This document shows, piece after piece, positions 25,871-34,892 of a stretch of 64,000 nucleotides of DNA. The notes beneath the pieces are model-generated. The model ran no database searches and was not told the DNA's origin. It saw nothing but the letters and a program-made list of their open reading frames with translations. Where the stretch lies: positions 186,001-250,000 of the forward strand of contig JAFXUK010000003.1 of assembly GCA_017525015.1 (NCBI GenBank). The letters are read 5' to 3'. The first letter of the stretch is position 1. Every line of letters begins with the position of its first letter. The position numbers and the translations under genes were made by a program. The stretch is from Bacilli bacterium (GTDB lineage Bacteria; Bacillota; Bacilli; RF39; UBA660).

Positions 25871-26650
25871 TCATTTTTCTTTACAAAATACTAATAAGTA
25901 TGAACCCATAGGATCATAATGACAAACTTGTAATACTAGTAGATGATCATTTGCAGTAAACTCAGCATCTTCACTTCTATATAATGTTCCAGTTAATAAT
26001 TTATTAATATGTTGCAAATAATCAGTATCTCCAGAGAATACTAATTTCATGTGTTCGTTGTTTCCATCTTTTAATATTTTTGTCGCAACTACTTCATAAT
26101 GAATTTGTCTCTCATCAATACTTAAATAAACATCTTTATAATTATCAAATATGCTTTTATCCATATAAGCTTCTAAGTTTGTAAATGGAAGATCTTTATA
26201 GAATTGCTCTTTTTGAGTATTGTGTCCATAAATATTTATTTGCCTATCATTATTTAGATTCATATTTCTATAGTCAAAGAATGGTACTCCTAGTCCATCC
26301 CATTGTCCATATAAATTATAATTTAAATAATAACTATTATCATTTGATCTTACAATTACTGCATCAATATTTAGATTAGGTATTTCTAATCTTCCCATAA
26401 TATTTCCATTTCCATATTTTTGTCTATAAGCAGGAAGAGGGTTACTATAATTAGAAATATCTATCTTATTATCATCTTTATCTTGATAGTTATTTTTCTT
26501 CTTTTCTTCGATTAATTTATTAACACTTGGAATTCCAGGCTGTTTAATATAATTATCATAGATATAATATCCACCAATACATAGTAGTATTGGAATAATA
26601 AAGATTAAGATATTTTGTAATAATCTATTTTTCTTTTTTTTCTTTTTCAT
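25871..26650 (-). CDS. Class B-like sortase, catalytic Arg not conserved
   Basis: 259 aa from the ATG at 26648-26650 (AGGTGAT upstream); the frame stays open further upstream, but without a ribosome binding site. A basic N-terminus and one membrane helix (about 10-28) anchor it facing out. The sortase barrel runs from GRLEIPNLNIDAVIV to the end. The catalytic His is in INIYGHNTQ and the Cys in LLVLQVCHYDP. The Arg that normally follows the Cys by about 7-10 residues is missing: the stretch reads CHYDPMGSYLLVFCKEK. It is transcribed after the PBP gene. No LPxTG-type substrate is in the window. Confidence 0.82.
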   Translation of the reverse strand: MKKKKKKNRLLQNILIFIIPILLCIGGYYIYDNYIKQPGIPSVNKLIEEKKKNNYQDKDDNKIDISNYSNPLPAYRQKYGNGNIMGRLEIPNLNIDAVIVRSNDNSYYLNYNLYGQWDGLGVPFFDYRNMNLNNDRQINIYGHNTQKEQFYKDLPFTNLEAYMDKSIFDNYKDVYLSIDERQIHYEVVATKILKDGNNEHMKLVFSGDTDYLQHINKLLTGTLYRSEDAEFTANDHLLVLQVCHYDPMGSYLLVFCKEK

Positions 26651-26710
26651 AGAATCACCTATTCTAAATACACTATACACTTCTATACATTTACTTGTCA
26701 ATTTATTTTA

Positions 26711-28753
26711 CTATGGTAATCCGTATAGTTCTGTATACTTTCTGGCGATATCTCGTGTCAAGTAATATGTTACTAAACTACGATAATCGATATTTGAATT
26801 TGGATGTGATGAGTCTGGTGAAGTTACTACAAAAGATACTTTTGGAGCATATGCTGGGGCATATCCAATAAAAGTACTGGTAATTGTTTCTGTATCAATT
26901 ACTCCATCATTATTGGTATCAATAAAACTTTGAGATGTACCTGTTTTTCCTGCGGCCTCCATCCAATCATCCATATATCCTACTCCATATCCTCCAGGAC
27001 TATGCATAACGGCATAAAAACCTTCTCTAACACGATTCATGTATTCTGGAGTAGTACTTATATAGTTTAAGACATTTGTTTCAAATTTAGACTCTAAAGT
27101 ACCAATTTCTTCAGTTTCACTAGACGAATGAATTTCTTTTAATAAATGAGGTTGAAGTCTTGCTCCTCCATTTGCAATTGTTCCAATATACTGTGATAGT
27201 TGAATTGGTGTATATGTTTCATATTGTCCCATTACAAAGTCTAACAAATTACCTGCAGCCCTATCAGTAGAAGTATATCCTTTACTTTCAACAGGTAAAT
27301 CTATTCCTGTTTTTACTCCTAATCCAAAGGAATGGTACATGTTTCTATATGTATCAAAAGCACTTTGATTAAAGTTCATTTTCATACCTCTATAATATTC
27401 TTGTCCATTAACTCTAATTGCTATTTTAAACTGATATACGTTACTTGATTTAGCTAAAGCAGTAATATCATTAATTACTCCTAAATCATTTACTGATGAA
27501 CATTTTTCGGCTACTCCGGCAACTTTAACACATTCATCTAACATCGTCTCACCAATATGAACTGCTCCTGTATTATATCCAACTAACATTGATCCGCCTT
27601 TTACAATAGATCCCGGCATTATAGGAGAAGTTAAAATGCTTGTAGTATAATCCACTATTTCTCCATTAACTAATCTCTTAGAAGCCATTGCTAGTATTTC
27701 TCCGGTAGTAGGATCTGCAATTACTACAGTTGAATGATCATAATACTCAGTATTTGGTTCATATTTAGTTGCTAAAACATATCTTGTAATTATTTCTTCT
27801 ACTGCTTTTTGAAGATTAATATCTATTGTTAAAACAATATCTTGTCCTCTAGTACCTTCTTGTACAAGTTTAGATTCATGAGCACTTACTATTTCATATA
27901 CAGGTTTTTCACCTTTTAAATACTCTTCATATTCTTTTTCAATATAACTAATTCCTACTCTATCATTTAAGCTATATCCTTTTTCTAAGTAATAATCTTT
28001 TTCTTCTGCTGGTATTCCTTGAGTAGTAGTTGAAACTTTACCTAATATAGTCTTAAATGTATCACCATAAGGATAACTTCTTTCCCAATCAATCTTTGTA
28101 TTAAATCCAACTAAACTTTCAACATGTTCTGATACATAAGCATATTCTTCATCACTTACATCACTTTTAATTATTTTTTCTTCAAAAGTATATCCTTTAT
28201 TCATTAAATAATATAAGTATGCTAGTTTTAACTCTTCATCTGAATAATGTAATTCTTCTTCTGGAATTCTTTCTAATTTTAGTTCTTCAATATCTTTATT
28301 TGTTAGTTTTCTTTGTTTTACTTTTTCTCTTTCTTTTTCTTTTATATATGAGTTACAAGTTTCTGGATTTTTTGCACAGAAATACTCCTTTTTACTTCTT
28401 AGAGTAACTCTTGTATAATCTAGGTAAATATGAGGAGATAATCTACTTGCAACTTCTATCATATCTTTAGCAGTTGCTTTTTTAGGTTTTTGATAAGTAA
28501 TAGTCTTTAATGATTTATTATCAACAATAATATTGTAATTACGGTCATATATTCTTCCTCTAGGACTAGAAGTACCTGTAACTTTAGTATAAGTTAAATG
28601 TTCTAGAGAGTCTTTATACATATCTTCTTGAAATAACATAACATTAGTTATTTTTATCATTACTATTCCAAATAGAATAACAATAATACTTAATAGTATA
28701 TAAAATCTATTTCTAATAATAAGTTCATAACTCTTATTTGTCTTTTTTCTCAT
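26711..28753 (-). CDS. Class B penicillin-binding protein (PBP2/SpoVD family)
   Basis: 680 aa. One N-terminal membrane helix (about 12-35) is followed by the PBP dimerisation region with SPRGRIYDRNYNIIVDN, a Lys/Glu-rich insertion and the transpeptidase domain. The active-site motifs are SIVK (SxxK, in MPGSIVKGG), SSN (SxN, in ALAKSSNVYQF) and KTG (AAGKTGTSQ). It cross-links peptidoglycan with a SEDS partner such as the FtsW at 52653-53786. No PASTA repeats. I choose the ATG at 28751-28753, which has GGTG at 6 nt; a GTG at 28762 overlaps that site. The sortase gene follows 60 nt downstream. Confidence 0.92.
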   Translation of the reverse strand: MRKKTNKSYELIIRNRFYILLSIIVILFGIVMIKITNVMLFQEDMYKDSLEHLTYTKVTGTSSPRGRIYDRNYNIIVDNKSLKTITYQKPKKATAKDMIEVASRLSPHIYLDYTRVTLRSKKEYFCAKNPETCNSYIKEKEREKVKQRKLTNKDIEELKLERIPEEELHYSDEELKLAYLYYLMNKGYTFEEKIIKSDVSDEEYAYVSEHVESLVGFNTKIDWERSYPYGDTFKTILGKVSTTTQGIPAEEKDYYLEKGYSLNDRVGISYIEKEYEEYLKGEKPVYEIVSAHESKLVQEGTRGQDIVLTIDINLQKAVEEIITRYVLATKYEPNTEYYDHSTVVIADPTTGEILAMASKRLVNGEIVDYTTSILTSPIMPGSIVKGGSMLVGYNTGAVHIGETMLDECVKVAGVAEKCSSVNDLGVINDITALAKSSNVYQFKIAIRVNGQEYYRGMKMNFNQSAFDTYRNMYHSFGLGVKTGIDLPVESKGYTSTDRAAGNLLDFVMGQYETYTPIQLSQYIGTIANGGARLQPHLLKEIHSSSETEEIGTLESKFETNVLNYISTTPEYMNRVREGFYAVMHSPGGYGVGYMDDWMEAAGKTGTSQSFIDTNNDGVIDTETITSTFIGYAPAYAPKVSFVVTSPDSSHPNSNIDYRSLVTYYLTRDIARKYTELYGLP

Positions 28754-28826
28754 ACTCCTCACCCTAATAATAGTTTATCACATAAATCTTTTAATAATTC
28801 ATATAAATTTAATAGAGGTGATTATA

Positions 28827-29075
28827 ATACAAGATTTTATAAAGAATCATATTAATTATCTTACTATTAATGATTTAAGAAGAGTTGCGGATAAATATGA
28901 ATTAAAATATAGTGAAGATGAACTTTTTACAATTTACTCTTTTATTAAAGACTATTATCAAGATTTACTTATGAAAAATGATAAAGTATTAGTTCTTTTA
29001 AAAGATAAAATTAATAAGGACTTATATGATAAACTAATAGACTTATATGTAAATATTAAAGATAAATATTTATAA
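28827..29075 (+). CDS. DUF2624/YqfT-like small protein with apparent ATA start
   Basis: About 82 aa, acidic and helical; the N-terminal IQDFIKNHINYLTINDLRRVADKY resembles the YqfT/DUF2624 family, whose gene lies beside the endonuclease IV gene in Bacillus, as here (nfo is next, convergent). No ATG is available: the codon 6 nt after the GGTG of AGAGGTG is ATA (28827-28829), exactly where ATG stands in other genes of this window. ATT (28821) or a GTG inside the Shine-Dalgarno (28818) are the alternatives. A start change or a lost start codon are both possible. Confidence 0.6.
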   Translation: MQDFIKNHINYLTINDLRRVADKYELKYSEDELFTIYSFIKDYYQDLLMKNDKVLVLLKDKINKDLYDKLIDLYVNIKDKYL

Positions 29076-29078
29076 AAA

Positions 29079-29100
29079 AAAGAAACATTACTGTTTCTTT
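29079..29100. terminator. Bidirectional terminator
   Basis: A 9-bp stem AAAGAAACA/TGTTTCTTT with a 4-nt loop between two convergent genes; A/T runs on both sides. Confidence 0.8.
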
Positions 29101-29972
29101 ATTTTCTCTATTAAATTCTCATCAAATGTTTTATTTCTAATCATTTCAATTTCATACTTATATGGAGGATATTCTTTATCTACATATGGAGTTTCTAATA
29201 TCTTTGGAATATTTTCTAATTTTTCATTATAAATAATATTCATTAATGTATTAAAGCCTATTGTCCCAAAGCCAATATTTTCATGTCTATCTTTATGAGA
29301 TGCAATTTCATTTTTTGAATCATTTATATGAATACAACCTATTCTATTTATACCTATTTCTTTATCAAATTCTTCTAAATAATCATTAAACTTAGTTAAA
29401 TCATAGCCTGCATCATTTAAGTGACATGTATCTAAACATACTCCTAGATGTGAATTATCTTCTACATGATCAATAATATATTTTATTTCTTTTAGATTTG
29501 ATCCTATTTCTGACCCTTTTCCAGCCATAGTTTCTAATAATATTGTGACGTTATTATTATCTTTCAAATTCATAAAGGCAATATTTAATCCTTTAACAAT
29601 ATTATCTAATCCTTTTTCTACTCCTAAACCTATATGACTTCCTGGATGTAAAACTAAATATTTAACTCCTAAAGCATTTACTCTTTCTAATTCTTCAGTT
29701 AAAAATCTAGTAGAAAATTCAAAATTATCTTCATTACAAAGATTAATGATATATGGTGCATGAACTATTATTTTTGACAAGTCCATTTTTTCTTCTTTCA
29801 TTTTTTCTAATGCTTTTAAAGTTAGACCATCTTCTATTGGAGATCTAGCTGTGTTTTGAGGTGCTCCTGTATAAAACATAAAACAATTAGCATTATAAGA
29901 TAATGCTTCTTCTAAACTTCCAAGCATTTGAGTATTTTTATTAAATCCAACATGACTTCCAATATATAACAT
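29088..29972 (-). CDS. nfo: Endonuclease IV (AP endonuclease)
   Basis: 294 aa TIM-barrel enzyme that cuts abasic sites in base-excision repair. Zinc-ligand motifs are visible: GSHVGF at the start, VLHPGSHIG, LLETMAGKGSEIG, GVCLDTCHLNDAGYDL, IHINDSKNE, DRHENIGFGTIG and ILETPY. Length is normal. It starts after AGGTGATAGT. The convergent DUF2624-like gene is the same partner as in Bacillus. No other repair genes are next to it. Confidence 0.95.
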   Translation of the reverse strand: MLYIGSHVGFNKNTQMLGSLEEALSYNANCFMFYTGAPQNTARSPIEDGLTLKALEKMKEEKMDLSKIIVHAPYIINLCNEDNFEFSTRFLTEELERVNALGVKYLVLHPGSHIGLGVEKGLDNIVKGLNIAFMNLKDNNNVTILLETMAGKGSEIGSNLKEIKYIIDHVEDNSHLGVCLDTCHLNDAGYDLTKFNDYLEEFDKEIGINRIGCIHINDSKNEIASHKDRHENIGFGTIGFNTLMNIIYNEKLENIPKILETPYVDKEYPPYKYEIEMIRNKTFDENLIEKIKKQ

Positions 29973-30000
29973 ACTATCACCTATTTCAGTATAACAAAAA

Positions 30001-30022
30001 AAAGACTTCTTGCGAAGTCTTT
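30001..30022 (-). terminator. Rho-independent terminator after the pilin gene
   Basis: A 9-bp stem AAAGACTTC/GAAGTCTTT with a 4-nt loop and a T run on the minus strand. Confidence 0.85.
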
Positions 30023-30037
30023 AATATTTATATTCTA

Positions 30038-30679
30038 TTATGCTACTTTACAAACACCACGAGGAGCTGCGAATCCATTGTTTGATGATTCGTCACCTTT
30101 AACGTTAGTTTTGATGTCAGTATTTGTTAAGTTAGGTAAAACATTTGATCTCTTTAATGCTTTTGAAGTTTGTTCAGCATTTAATCCGTGTTGTCCAGAA
30201 TCTTGTAGTAAAATTCTGTATTCAGTTTTAGATTTACCACTGTCTGTTTTCTTTTCCCATGTAACATATCCATATACGTCAGCATTACCGAAAGAAGATT
30301 TACCACCTGACTCTAGGATATCTAGAGTAGATTGTTTAATTGCTGTTTCAGTTAATGCTGCTGGTGTTGATACTGCAGTACATACTGTAGATCCTTCAGT
30401 AGTACAAATTGGGAAGTAATAAATTCCATCTGGTAATGCAGATGCTACAACATAATCAACTACTGTTGTATTGTCATCTGCTAAATAAGTACAGTGAATT
30501 TCATCAGCAAGAACACCATTTCTTACTGCATTTAAATATTCTCCTGCAACGTCTGCAAATGTATCACGACGTGAGTTTTCAATTGTTCTTGTAACTGCTG
30601 GTATAGCAACTAACATTAAAATACCCATAATTGTGATAACTGCTAATAATTCGATCAATGTAAAACCTTTATTTGACAT
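30038..30679 (-). CDS. Type IV prepilin-like protein
   Basis: 213 aa from the ATG at 30677-30679; an ATG 9 nt earlier sits directly on the AAGG site. The leader MSNKG is cut before FTLIELLAVITIMGILMLVA, the classical type IV pilin N-terminus with Glu5. The globular domain has three clustered Cys in its middle (HCTYL, FPICTTEGSTVC) and one at the C-terminus (GVCKVA), suggesting a disulfide-locked pilin head. It is downstream of a second pilin gene, likely in one unit. Probably a major or minor subunit of the same DNA-uptake or adhesion pilus as the proteins at 5664-7303. Confidence 0.88.
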   Translation of the reverse strand: MSNKGFTLIELLAVITIMGILMLVAIPAVTRTIENSRRDTFADVAGEYLNAVRNGVLADEIHCTYLADDNTTVVDYVVASALPDGIYYFPICTTEGSTVCTAVSTPAALTETAIKQSTLDILESGGKSSFGNADVYGYVTWEKKTDSGKSKTEYRILLQDSGQHGLNAEQTSKALKRSNVLPNLTNTDIKTNVKGDESSNNGFAAPRGVCKVA

Positions 30680-30773
30680 TTTCTTCATCCTTATCTCTCA
30701 CTTTCTTTATCTTTCATAATTTTATGTTAGCACAACTTTTTTTCTTGTGCAATAGATTTTCATTTTCTTTACA

Positions 30774-31394
30774 TTATTTGATATACACTGCTAAGACTTT
30801 ACTACATAAGTCTCCATCTTCCCAAACGTTATTTAATATTTCTTTCATTTCTTCTAAATTAGTTTCATAATTTTCTGTATCTAGTCTATTTGTAAACTCA
30901 CCAGTTACTAGTTTTGGAAAGTTATCTTCTGGATTATTAACAAAGTCATCATAGTCAATTATTGTAGGATCTCCATAATCTGTTGTTGTCATAAAAACAC
31001 TTCTGTTGCCTCCATCATCTTTTGTTTCATATAAGTGAATATAATACTTGTATGAACTTGTTGCTGCTTCACCTTCTAGAGGTTTTCTTGCTGCGACAAC
31101 AAATGTTCCTAGGGGATCATATACACCGCCATTTAATCCTGCACCAATATCATCATTAGTATCAGCACTTTTTAATGTGAATACAACGCACTCATTAACA
31201 TTAGGCTTTTCTACTTTTCCAGAATCTAATTTTGCTTTTACATTACTTACCATCTTGTTAACGTCTTCTATTGCTTGATCCTCTCTATTCTTTTTGATAA
31301 TTCCAGAAATATTTGGAATTGTTATTGCCATAAGTATTCCAATTACAACCATCATGGCAATTAGTTCTACTAATGTAAAACCTTTTTTATTCAT
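30774..31394 (-). CDS. Type IV prepilin-like protein
   Basis: 206 aa. The leader MNKKG is cut before FTLVELIAMMVVIGILMAI with Glu5, followed by a helix with charged IIKKNREDQAIEDVNKM. The globular part has only two Cys (NECVVF and GDLCSKV). It precedes the other pilin gene by 94 bp, so they may be co-transcribed or separately initiated. Its outer domain differs from that of its neighbour, so the two are likely different pilus components rather than copies. Confidence 0.86.
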   Translation of the reverse strand: MNKKGFTLVELIAMMVVIGILMAITIPNISGIIKKNREDQAIEDVNKMVSNVKAKLDSGKVEKPNVNECVVFTLKSADTNDDIGAGLNGGVYDPLGTFVVAARKPLEGEAATSSYKYYIHLYETKDDGGNRSVFMTTTDYGDPTIIDYDDFVNNPEDNFPKLVTGEFTNRLDTENYETNLEEMKEILNNVWEDGDLCSKVLAVYIK

Positions 31395-31430
31395 ATAATC
31401 ACTACCTTTATATTAATTATAACAAATTTT

Positions 31431-32558
31431 TTATGAAACTAATGCTTTTTTCATGTTTTCAATTTCTTCTTGACTTGATTTTGTCACATTTTCAGAGAAA
31501 ATACTATCATATCTATAGAGAACAAATCCTTTATAATGACTTAATGTTCTACTATGAATTATTTCTTTTTCTATAATATTATGATTATTAATCCATTCAT
31601 TTTTTCCACTTTTAGCATAATTATCTTCTACTCCTGTTTTATAAAAAGCTAAAGCAGGAATTAATGGAATATTATCTTTAATCATTTCATCCCAATAATT
31701 AGATGTTTCTACAAATGGTTTTGTTTCATTTTCAAAGCCATAATAGAGTTGTGGAATAATAAAATCTACATAGTCTTTTGTACTTAACCATTTTTTAACA
31801 TCTGCATAGTTCTTATGATAATTATTCTCAATATTTCCTTCTGGAGATATTCCAAATAATACTTTCCTTTTACTACAAGTATCATGAACATTTTTTACCA
31901 TATTGTTTATTGTATTTAAATGATATTCTTCTCTGCTTAAATTTGTTTTAGAATCTAAATATTCTTTTTCATCTACATTATTTCCAGGATAAAAATAATC
32001 ATCCATTATTATTCCATCTACATCATAATTTAAAATTTCTTCTACTCCATTTATAATTAATTCAGTTGATTCAGGCCTTGCAGGATTTAAGAATACTCCA
32101 TTATTCTCATAAAGAATATCTGTACCAATATATTTATAAGTTGGACTGTTATTTGGAATATCATTTATAGTACCTTTTGTTAGAACTCTATATGGATTAA
32201 TCCAAGCAATTATCTTAATATTTTCTTTATGAGATTCATTAATAAAATAATCTAAAACATCATATGAATAATAGTTATTATCAGAAAGGTATTTACTTAT
32301 CGGAAATATTTTAGACTGATATATTGCATCCATTGCTGGTCTAACTTGTAGAATAATTGTATTTAGATTTAATTCTTTAATATTATTAATCATTTTATTA
32401 ATATTATTTTTACTTTCTATTTCATTTTTATCTTTTAAATATTTACTAATTTCTATATAACTTATAAATACTCCTCTTGTTTCTTCTTCTATTTCTTTTT
32501 CTGGTAATAAGATTAGAAGAAATATAAATATAAAAAATACTATTATTATCTTTTTCAT
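31431..32558 (-). CDS. Family 10-like glycosyl hydrolase (GHL10/YngK type), exported
   Basis: 375 aa. An N-terminal hydrophobic segment (about 3-19) acts as signal or anchor. The TIM-barrel pattern of GHL10 follows: RGVFISYIEISKYL, LNTIILQVRPAMDAIYQS, IIAWINPYR, FLNPARPESTELIINGV, VDGIIMDDYFYP and VLFGISPEGN. It likely cleaves a cell-wall or extracellular polysaccharide; related proteins act on denuded peptidoglycan glycan or on unknown glycans. Substrate and true activity cannot be read from the sequence. Confidence 0.82.
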   Translation of the reverse strand: MKKIIIVFFIFIFLLILLPEKEIEEETRGVFISYIEISKYLKDKNEIESKNNINKMINNIKELNLNTIILQVRPAMDAIYQSKIFPISKYLSDNNYYSYDVLDYFINESHKENIKIIAWINPYRVLTKGTINDIPNNSPTYKYIGTDILYENNGVFLNPARPESTELIINGVEEILNYDVDGIIMDDYFYPGNNVDEKEYLDSKTNLSREEYHLNTINNMVKNVHDTCSKRKVLFGISPEGNIENNYHKNYADVKKWLSTKDYVDFIIPQLYYGFENETKPFVETSNYWDEMIKDNIPLIPALAFYKTGVEDNYAKSGKNEWINNHNIIEKEIIHSRTLSHYKGFVLYRYDSIFSENVTKSSQEEIENMKKALVS

Positions 32559-32601
32559 GTTTCACCCATTTTATTTTAATTCAGGTATATAAAAAAATAT
32601 G

Positions 32602-33222
32602 TCATTTTTCTATAATGTATAATTCATTTTCATCATAGAATGCATATAATATTTTTTCTAAAGATGTATTTTTTAAATCTTTTTCTAATTCTTTTTTTGT
32701 TTTATTAATTTTTGTTAAAACTTCTTTATCTATTTTTCCATCTAATATTACAGGAAATGGATATCTTTTATTGTCCTCTTTTTTAAAGACTGATAGTTTA
32801 CCATTAGATTCTAAAATAGCATAATCTACTTCATTAATAGAACTAATTGATTCTGATCTTAATTGAATTAATAGGTCATCTAAGTTATAACGAAGTCTAT
32901 TCATTTCTTTAATGTTTAATTTACCTTTTTCAATAATAATAGAAGGTTTTCCATCTATTAAATCTCTTATTCTTTTATTTTTAAGAGAGATTTTCGCTGT
33001 AATTATTTCTAATGTTACTAAAAGGATTATTGGGATGAGCGATATTAAAATACTTTCTTTATAGTTTTCTATTGATATTGCGACTAATTCAGCAATATAT
33101 ATTGATACTACAAAATCAATTATAGATAATTCACCTATTTCTCTTTTACCCATTATTTTATATACAATCATTATTACTAAATAAAAAAAGATACTTCTAA
33201 TTCCAATAATAAAATAGTTCAT
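32602..33222 (-). CDS. DUF421/YetF-family membrane protein (YrbG-like)
   Basis: 206 aa. Three N-terminal membrane helices with the family signature YKIMGKREIGELSIIDFVVSIYIAELVA are followed by a cytosolic domain (GKPSIIIEKGKLNIKEMNRLRYNLDDLLIQLR). DUF421 proteins are widespread in Bacilli and of unknown molecular role. In Bacillus, yrbG is next to yrzE; a YrzE-like gene lies 73 bp away here but divergently, which supports the assignment. Confidence 0.88.
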   Translation of the reverse strand: MNYFIIGIRSIFFYLVIMIVYKIMGKREIGELSIIDFVVSIYIAELVAISIENYKESILISLIPIILLVTLEIITAKISLKNKRIRDLIDGKPSIIIEKGKLNIKEMNRLRYNLDDLLIQLRSESISSINEVDYAILESNGKLSVFKKEDNKRYPFPVILDGKIDKEVLTKINKTKKELEKDLKNTSLEKILYAFYDENELYIIEK

Positions 33223-33295
33223 AGATTCACCTATTTTTATTTTTTCCTAGAATAGTTTTTTTATACTATTCATATTAATTATTAAGGTGATTATT

Positions 33296-33625
33296 ATGTA
33301 TCGTAAATTTTTAATATCTCTATTAGTATTCTTTATTACATTTATTCTTTTTTCTACTTTTTATTATTATGAATTATTATCAAAAGAATTATTTCAAATT
33401 ATAAAATTATTTTTACTATTCTTCTTATTCGCTTCTTCTGGATTATTCTTAAGAAAGAATAAGAATAAGTTTTTACCCTATTCTTTTTCGATTGTTTTTA
33501 TAATTGTTTCTATAGTATTACATCTACTTAATAATTCTTTTAATATTAAATATTTTATTTATTATTTTTTAATTTTATTTTCTACTTTTATTGGTACTTT
33601 AATACCAAAGAAAAAAAGAAACTAA
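33296..33625 (+). CDS. YrzE-like (TIGR04086-type) four-helix membrane protein
   Basis: 109 aa from the ATG at 33296 (AAGGTGATTATT upstream). Four hydrophobic helices fill nearly the whole length, with short basic loops and a C-terminal KKKR. Size, helix count and the neighbouring DUF421 gene fit the TIGR04086/YrzE membrane family. Function unknown. It is convergent with the next gene and overlaps it by 4 nt. Confidence 0.6.
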   Translation: MYRKFLISLLVFFITFILFSTFYYYELLSKELFQIIKLFLLFFLFASSGLFLRKNKNKFLPYSFSIVFIIVSIVLHLLNNSFNIKYFIYYFLILFSTFIGTLIPKKKRN

Positions 33626-33636
33626 TGTTTCTTTTT
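33613..33636. terminator. Bidirectional terminator
   Basis: A 10-bp stem AAAAAGAAAC/GTTTCTTTTT with loop TAAT is shared by the convergent genes; it includes both stop codons. Confidence 0.8.
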
Positions 33637-34830
33637 CTTTTTATATAAATACATAATTCCGATAAGTATGATTATTATTCCAGTAATAATTAGAATAGTT
33701 TTACTATCTTTATCTTCTACTTCAATTACTTTATCTTCACTACTTACTAAGAATAAAGATTTAGCATTATAATCACAATTATCATCTTCAGGACAATTAA
33801 TTTGTCCAATGAAATATAAGACATTATGATCAAATGAAAAACCATTCATATCATAATAATCATTCTTTAATTTCTTTACTTTTTCTACTACTACACCATC
33901 TAAATCAATACGAGAAACTTCAATACTATTATCATTACTATTAGTATGTAATAAATAATAATTATGATTTGTTTCATTTAATTTAATTAGTTTGTTTTCA
34001 TCTACTGGTTCATCTCCAATAGTTTCCCATAGAACTTTATCTACTAAATTATATCTTATTATAAAATAACTACCACTATTAGAATTATTTATTTTAACAT
34101 CATTAGTGTATCCATAAACTAAATATGAATCATTTCCTTGTAGTAAGTGTAAATTTGTAGAATCAAAATCTTCTTTTATTACACTTAAGGCATTTCCTTC
34201 TGTATCAAATTTAATTAGTTTATTTACCTCATCAGTTTCTACAATTGCATAGTATCCTGCTTCATATTCATCAATTAATTCATTTATCTTTTTCATATCT
34301 TCGTAAGTTTTAATCCATACTAAATTAAGACTTCCATCATACTTTGCGATAAATGCTTTTGAGTCTAATTTTCCATATAGAAGATAACCCATTTTATCAG
34401 ATGATTCTATGAATGACTCTAGTTCAATTTCTCCAAATAAATTAGTTTCTTTTTCTTCAACAAATTCTCCATCTAAAGAAATTTTCCAAAACTTAAAGGT
34501 ATCATTTTTAACAACTAATAAAAAGCCATCAATTCTTCCATCTTCTCCATAAGAATAAGTAATGCCATATAAATCAGTTGCATCATATTCTTTTAGTTTT
34601 AATTGCCATTTAATTGAACCATCTTTTTTATAATCAACTATTAAAATATGATTTTCTTTTTCTGTTTCATAAATACCTGCGGTTACATAACCTTTATCTT
34701 GATCTTTAATTATATACTTATATTCTTCTTTATCATATTTATTTAATGAATAAACAGTATCTTTTGCATAAACGTTAGTTCCTAGAAGTAATAAAATGAT
34801 ACTAATCATTAATACTACATATTTTTTCAT
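33622..34830 (-). CDS. Exported beta-propeller-like repeat protein with C-terminal membrane anchor
   Basis: 402 aa from the ATG at 34828-34830 (GAGGTGTGGAA before it). A signal peptide (KYVVLMISIILLLLGTNVYA) is followed by ~340 residues of repeating strands of the type GSYFIIRYNLVDKVLWE, GSIKWQLKL and GSLNLVWIKTYE, which resembles a beta-propeller with Trp-containing blades. It ends in a membrane helix and KKKKKH. No LPxTG motif precedes the helix, so it is held by the helix rather than by sortase. Ligand unknown. Single gene between trmK and the YrzE-like gene. Confidence 0.65.
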   Translation of the reverse strand: MKKYVVLMISIILLLLGTNVYAKDTVYSLNKYDKEEYKYIIKDQDKGYVTAGIYETEKENHILIVDYKKDGSIKWQLKLKEYDATDLYGITYSYGEDGRIDGFLLVVKNDTFKFWKISLDGEFVEEKETNLFGEIELESFIESSDKMGYLLYGKLDSKAFIAKYDGSLNLVWIKTYEDMKKINELIDEYEAGYYAIVETDEVNKLIKFDTEGNALSVIKEDFDSTNLHLLQGNDSYLVYGYTNDVKINNSNSGSYFIIRYNLVDKVLWETIGDEPVDENKLIKLNETNHNYYLLHTNSNDNSIEVSRIDLDGVVVEKVKKLKNDYYDMNGFSFDHNVLYFIGQINCPEDDNCDYNAKSLFLVSSEDKVIEVEDKDSKTILIITGIIIILIGIMYLYKKKKKH

Positions 34831-34869
34831 TTCCACACCTCAAAGTCCTTAAAAGTATTATAAAACAAA

Positions 34870-34892
34870 AGAAGACTAAATACTAGTCTTCT
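34870..34892 (-). terminator. Terminator of the dnaG-sigA-trmK operon
   Basis: A 9-bp stem AGAAGACTA/TAGTCTTCT with a 5-nt loop and TTTTGTTTT on the minus strand. Confidence 0.75.

Noticed and set aside
33622..34830. LPxTG-type sortase substrate
   Set aside because: A C-terminal helix and basic tail are present, but there is no LPxTG/NPxTx-like pentapeptide before the helix (the stretch reads VEVEDKDSKT).
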